A stretch of 64,000 nt of DNA from Draconibacterium sediminis (lineage in GTDB: Bacteria; Bacteroidota; Bacteroidia; Bacteroidales; Prolixibacteraceae), in contig NZ_JRHC01000001.1 in the NCBI RefSeq assembly GCF_000949475.1, forward strand, positions 186,001-250,000. The letters run 5' to 3'. The translations under genes were made by a program, and so were the position numbers. Under the pieces are notes generated by a model. That model worked only from the letters and a program-made list of their open reading frames with translations, was not told where the DNA came from and made no database searches. The first letter of the stretch is position 1; each line of letters opens with the position of its first letter. Below are positions 62,777 through 64,000 of the stretch, in pieces.

Positions 62777-64000
62777 TCACAATTACCTTTAGCTGTACAA
62801 CAGATGATCAAAATATTTCCGATGAAGTAAAAGAGAATATTATTGCCCGGGTAAACAATGAAGTAAATACAGGAATTGTCGTTGGTGTGATTACACCACA
62901 AGGAACAAGCTTTTACAGTTATGGTGTAAAATCATTAGAGACAAATGAGCCGGTAGATGAACATACTGTTTTTGAAATCGGCTCAATAACTAAAACATTT
63001 ACTGGAATATTATTGGCTAACGAAGCAGTTAATGGAGGGCTAAGTCTTGATGATCAACTACAAAATCTATTACCAGAAGGAGTTATTGCTCCAACAAGAA
63101 ACGGAGAATCTATAAGATTAGTTCATCTGGCAAATCATACTTCTGCATTACCTCGCGTACCAAATAATTTTGTTCGAACCAATCCTGAAAATCCATATAC
63201 CGATTTAACAGAACAACAGGTATATGAATTTGTAAATAATTACGAATTACCTTATGATATTGGCACAAAGTTCTTATACTCCAATTTAGGAATGGGCTTA
63301 CTGGGAAATGTTTTAGCAGCAAAAAACAATACTACTTATGAGGAATTAATGTTAAAGAAAATTGTTGATCCGTTGGACTTAGAGGACACCCGTATTACCT
63401 TAACACCTGATATGGAAAGACGATTTGCAAAGGGGTACAACATGGGTGTAGAAGTTGGTTATTATACACTTCCGGCCATAGCCGGAGCAGGAGCAATTCG
63501 CTCAACAGCTGTCGATATGCTAAAGTATTTAGCAGCAAATATGGGAATTAAAAAGACTGATCTATATCCTGCCATGGAATTATCGCATAAATCTACCGGA
63601 ATTAAGGAAGGGGAAATGACCGTTGGATTAGGCTGGATAACATCGATGGTTGAAGGAGAAGAAATAATTTGGCATGATGGAGGAACAGGTGGTTTTATGT
63701 CTTTTATAGGTTTTACAAAGGATGGTGCAAAAGGAGTTGTGGTGTTAACCAATTCGAATGGTTTCCCCGATGATATCGGGTTTCACTTATTAAACCCAAA
63801 ATCAGAATTAAAAAATCCAATTCCTTCCATTGCAACAAAATTGAACAAGATAATTGAGAAGGAAGGTATAAATGCAGCGGTCAAATCGTATGAACAGTTG
63901 AAGAATGATCATGCTGATAAATATAATTTTAGTAGTCCGGAATTGATTAATTTAGGTTATAAATTACTTCAAAAAGACAAAACAAAAGAAGCACTGGAAA
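62740..64000 (+). CDS. Serine hydrolase of the beta-lactamase/penicillin-binding family (partial, lipoprotein)
   Basis: The frame runs open from the ATG at 62740 to the window end (about 420 codons). It starts MQRLIKIFIAALITITFSC, a lipobox with Cys19. The class-C-type motifs are SITK (Ser82, Lys85), YSN in KFLYSNLGMG, and HDGGTGG. The last visible 60 residues leave the catalytic domain and look helical (KLNKIIEKEGINAAVKSYEQ), as in relatives with a C-terminal helical extension. These proteins are esterases or peptidases as often as lactamases. It overlaps the previous gene. Confidence 0.87.
   Translation, partial: MQRLIKIFIAALITITFSCTTDDQNISDEVKENIIARVNNEVNTGIVVGVITPQGTSFYSYGVKSLETNEPVDEHTVFEIGSITKTFTGILLANEAVNGGLSLDDQLQNLLPEGVIAPTRNGESIRLVHLANHTSALPRVPNNFVRTNPENPYTDLTEQQVYEFVNNYELPYDIGTKFLYSNLGMGLLGNVLAAKNNTTYEELMLKKIVDPLDLEDTRITLTPDMERRFAKGYNMGVEVGYYTLPAIAGAGAIRSTAVDMLKYLAANMGIKKTDLYPAMELSHKSTGIKEGEMTVGLGWITSMVEGEEIIWHDGGTGGFMSFIGFTKDGAKGVVVLTNSNGFPDDIGFHLLNPKSELKNPIPSIATKLNKIIEKEGINAAVKSYEQLKNDHADKYNFSSPELINLGYKLLQKDKTKEALE

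Overview
The window looks like a chromosomal segment of a marine or gut-type Bacteroidota, probably of the Prolixibacteraceae/Marinilabiliales kind. The reasons are the SusC/SusD pair, a hybrid two-component system with a fused AraC output domain, ~800-residue FtsX-type permeases ending in the family signature '...NPVEALRYE', TANNTTTG-type promoter boxes and intergenic palindromes typical of the phylum. Taxonomy is inferred from gene content only. Bases 1 to about 49,200 look like core and adaptive chromosome. From about 49,230 onward the DNA is visibly more AT-rich, starts at a tRNA 3'-end fragment and carries mobilization genes, so it is probably an acquired island.

Layout. (1) 1-11,364, minus strand: a MacB/TolC-type efflux locus (TolC, membrane-fusion protein, ABC ATPase and three large permeases, the last cut by the window edge). 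REP/MITE-like repeats lie between the genes, and a DUF559 nuclease-like gene sits between two copies of a 140-bp repeat unit. A sigma-54 response regulator and histidine kinase (11,656-14,369) are divergent from it. A good -24/-12 promoter and tandem palindromes precede tolC. (2) 14,385-22,910: DoxX, then arabinose-linked hydrolases (GH127 and GH27 on minus; GH43 and an esterase on plus). Between them are an unknown Tat-like secreted protein and a truncated duplicate of its 3' end. (3) 22,938-25,106: a TonB-dependent receptor. (4) 25,445-38,922: a compact fructan utilization locus: MFS sugar porter, fructokinase, SusC, SusD, a GH32-like lipoprotein that has lost all its catalytic residues, and an intact GH32. 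It is read as one minus-strand operon and controlled by a divergent hybrid two-component sensor. (5) 38,948-48,786: a lactate module: lactate permease, a D-lactate-dehydrogenase-like flavin/FeS protein whose reading frame continues into an outer-membrane porin, and a sigma-54 regulator/sensor-kinase pair.

(6) 49,230-64,000: the accessory island: tRNA-derived attachment-site fragment, DUF4143 ATPase with palindromic operators, a repeat-rich non-coding stretch, relaxase and MobC with a possible oriT, a MalT/LuxR-type regulator, then plus-strand genes (methyltransferase, two short-chain dehydrogenase-like proteins, ferredoxin-nitroreductase, acyltransferase, NapH-like FeS membrane protein, 2TM protein, an unknown protein and a serine hydrolase running off the end). 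Three near-identical 'AAATCATCC' terminator modules punctuate this island.

The most unusual items are the dehydrogenase-porin fusion frame, the catalytically dead GH32 paralog in the surface glycan-binding-protein slot of the fructan operon, the DUF559 gene embedded in MITE-like repeats, and the repeated terminator modules of the island. I saw no CRISPR array, no complete tRNA or rRNA gene and no intact transposase.
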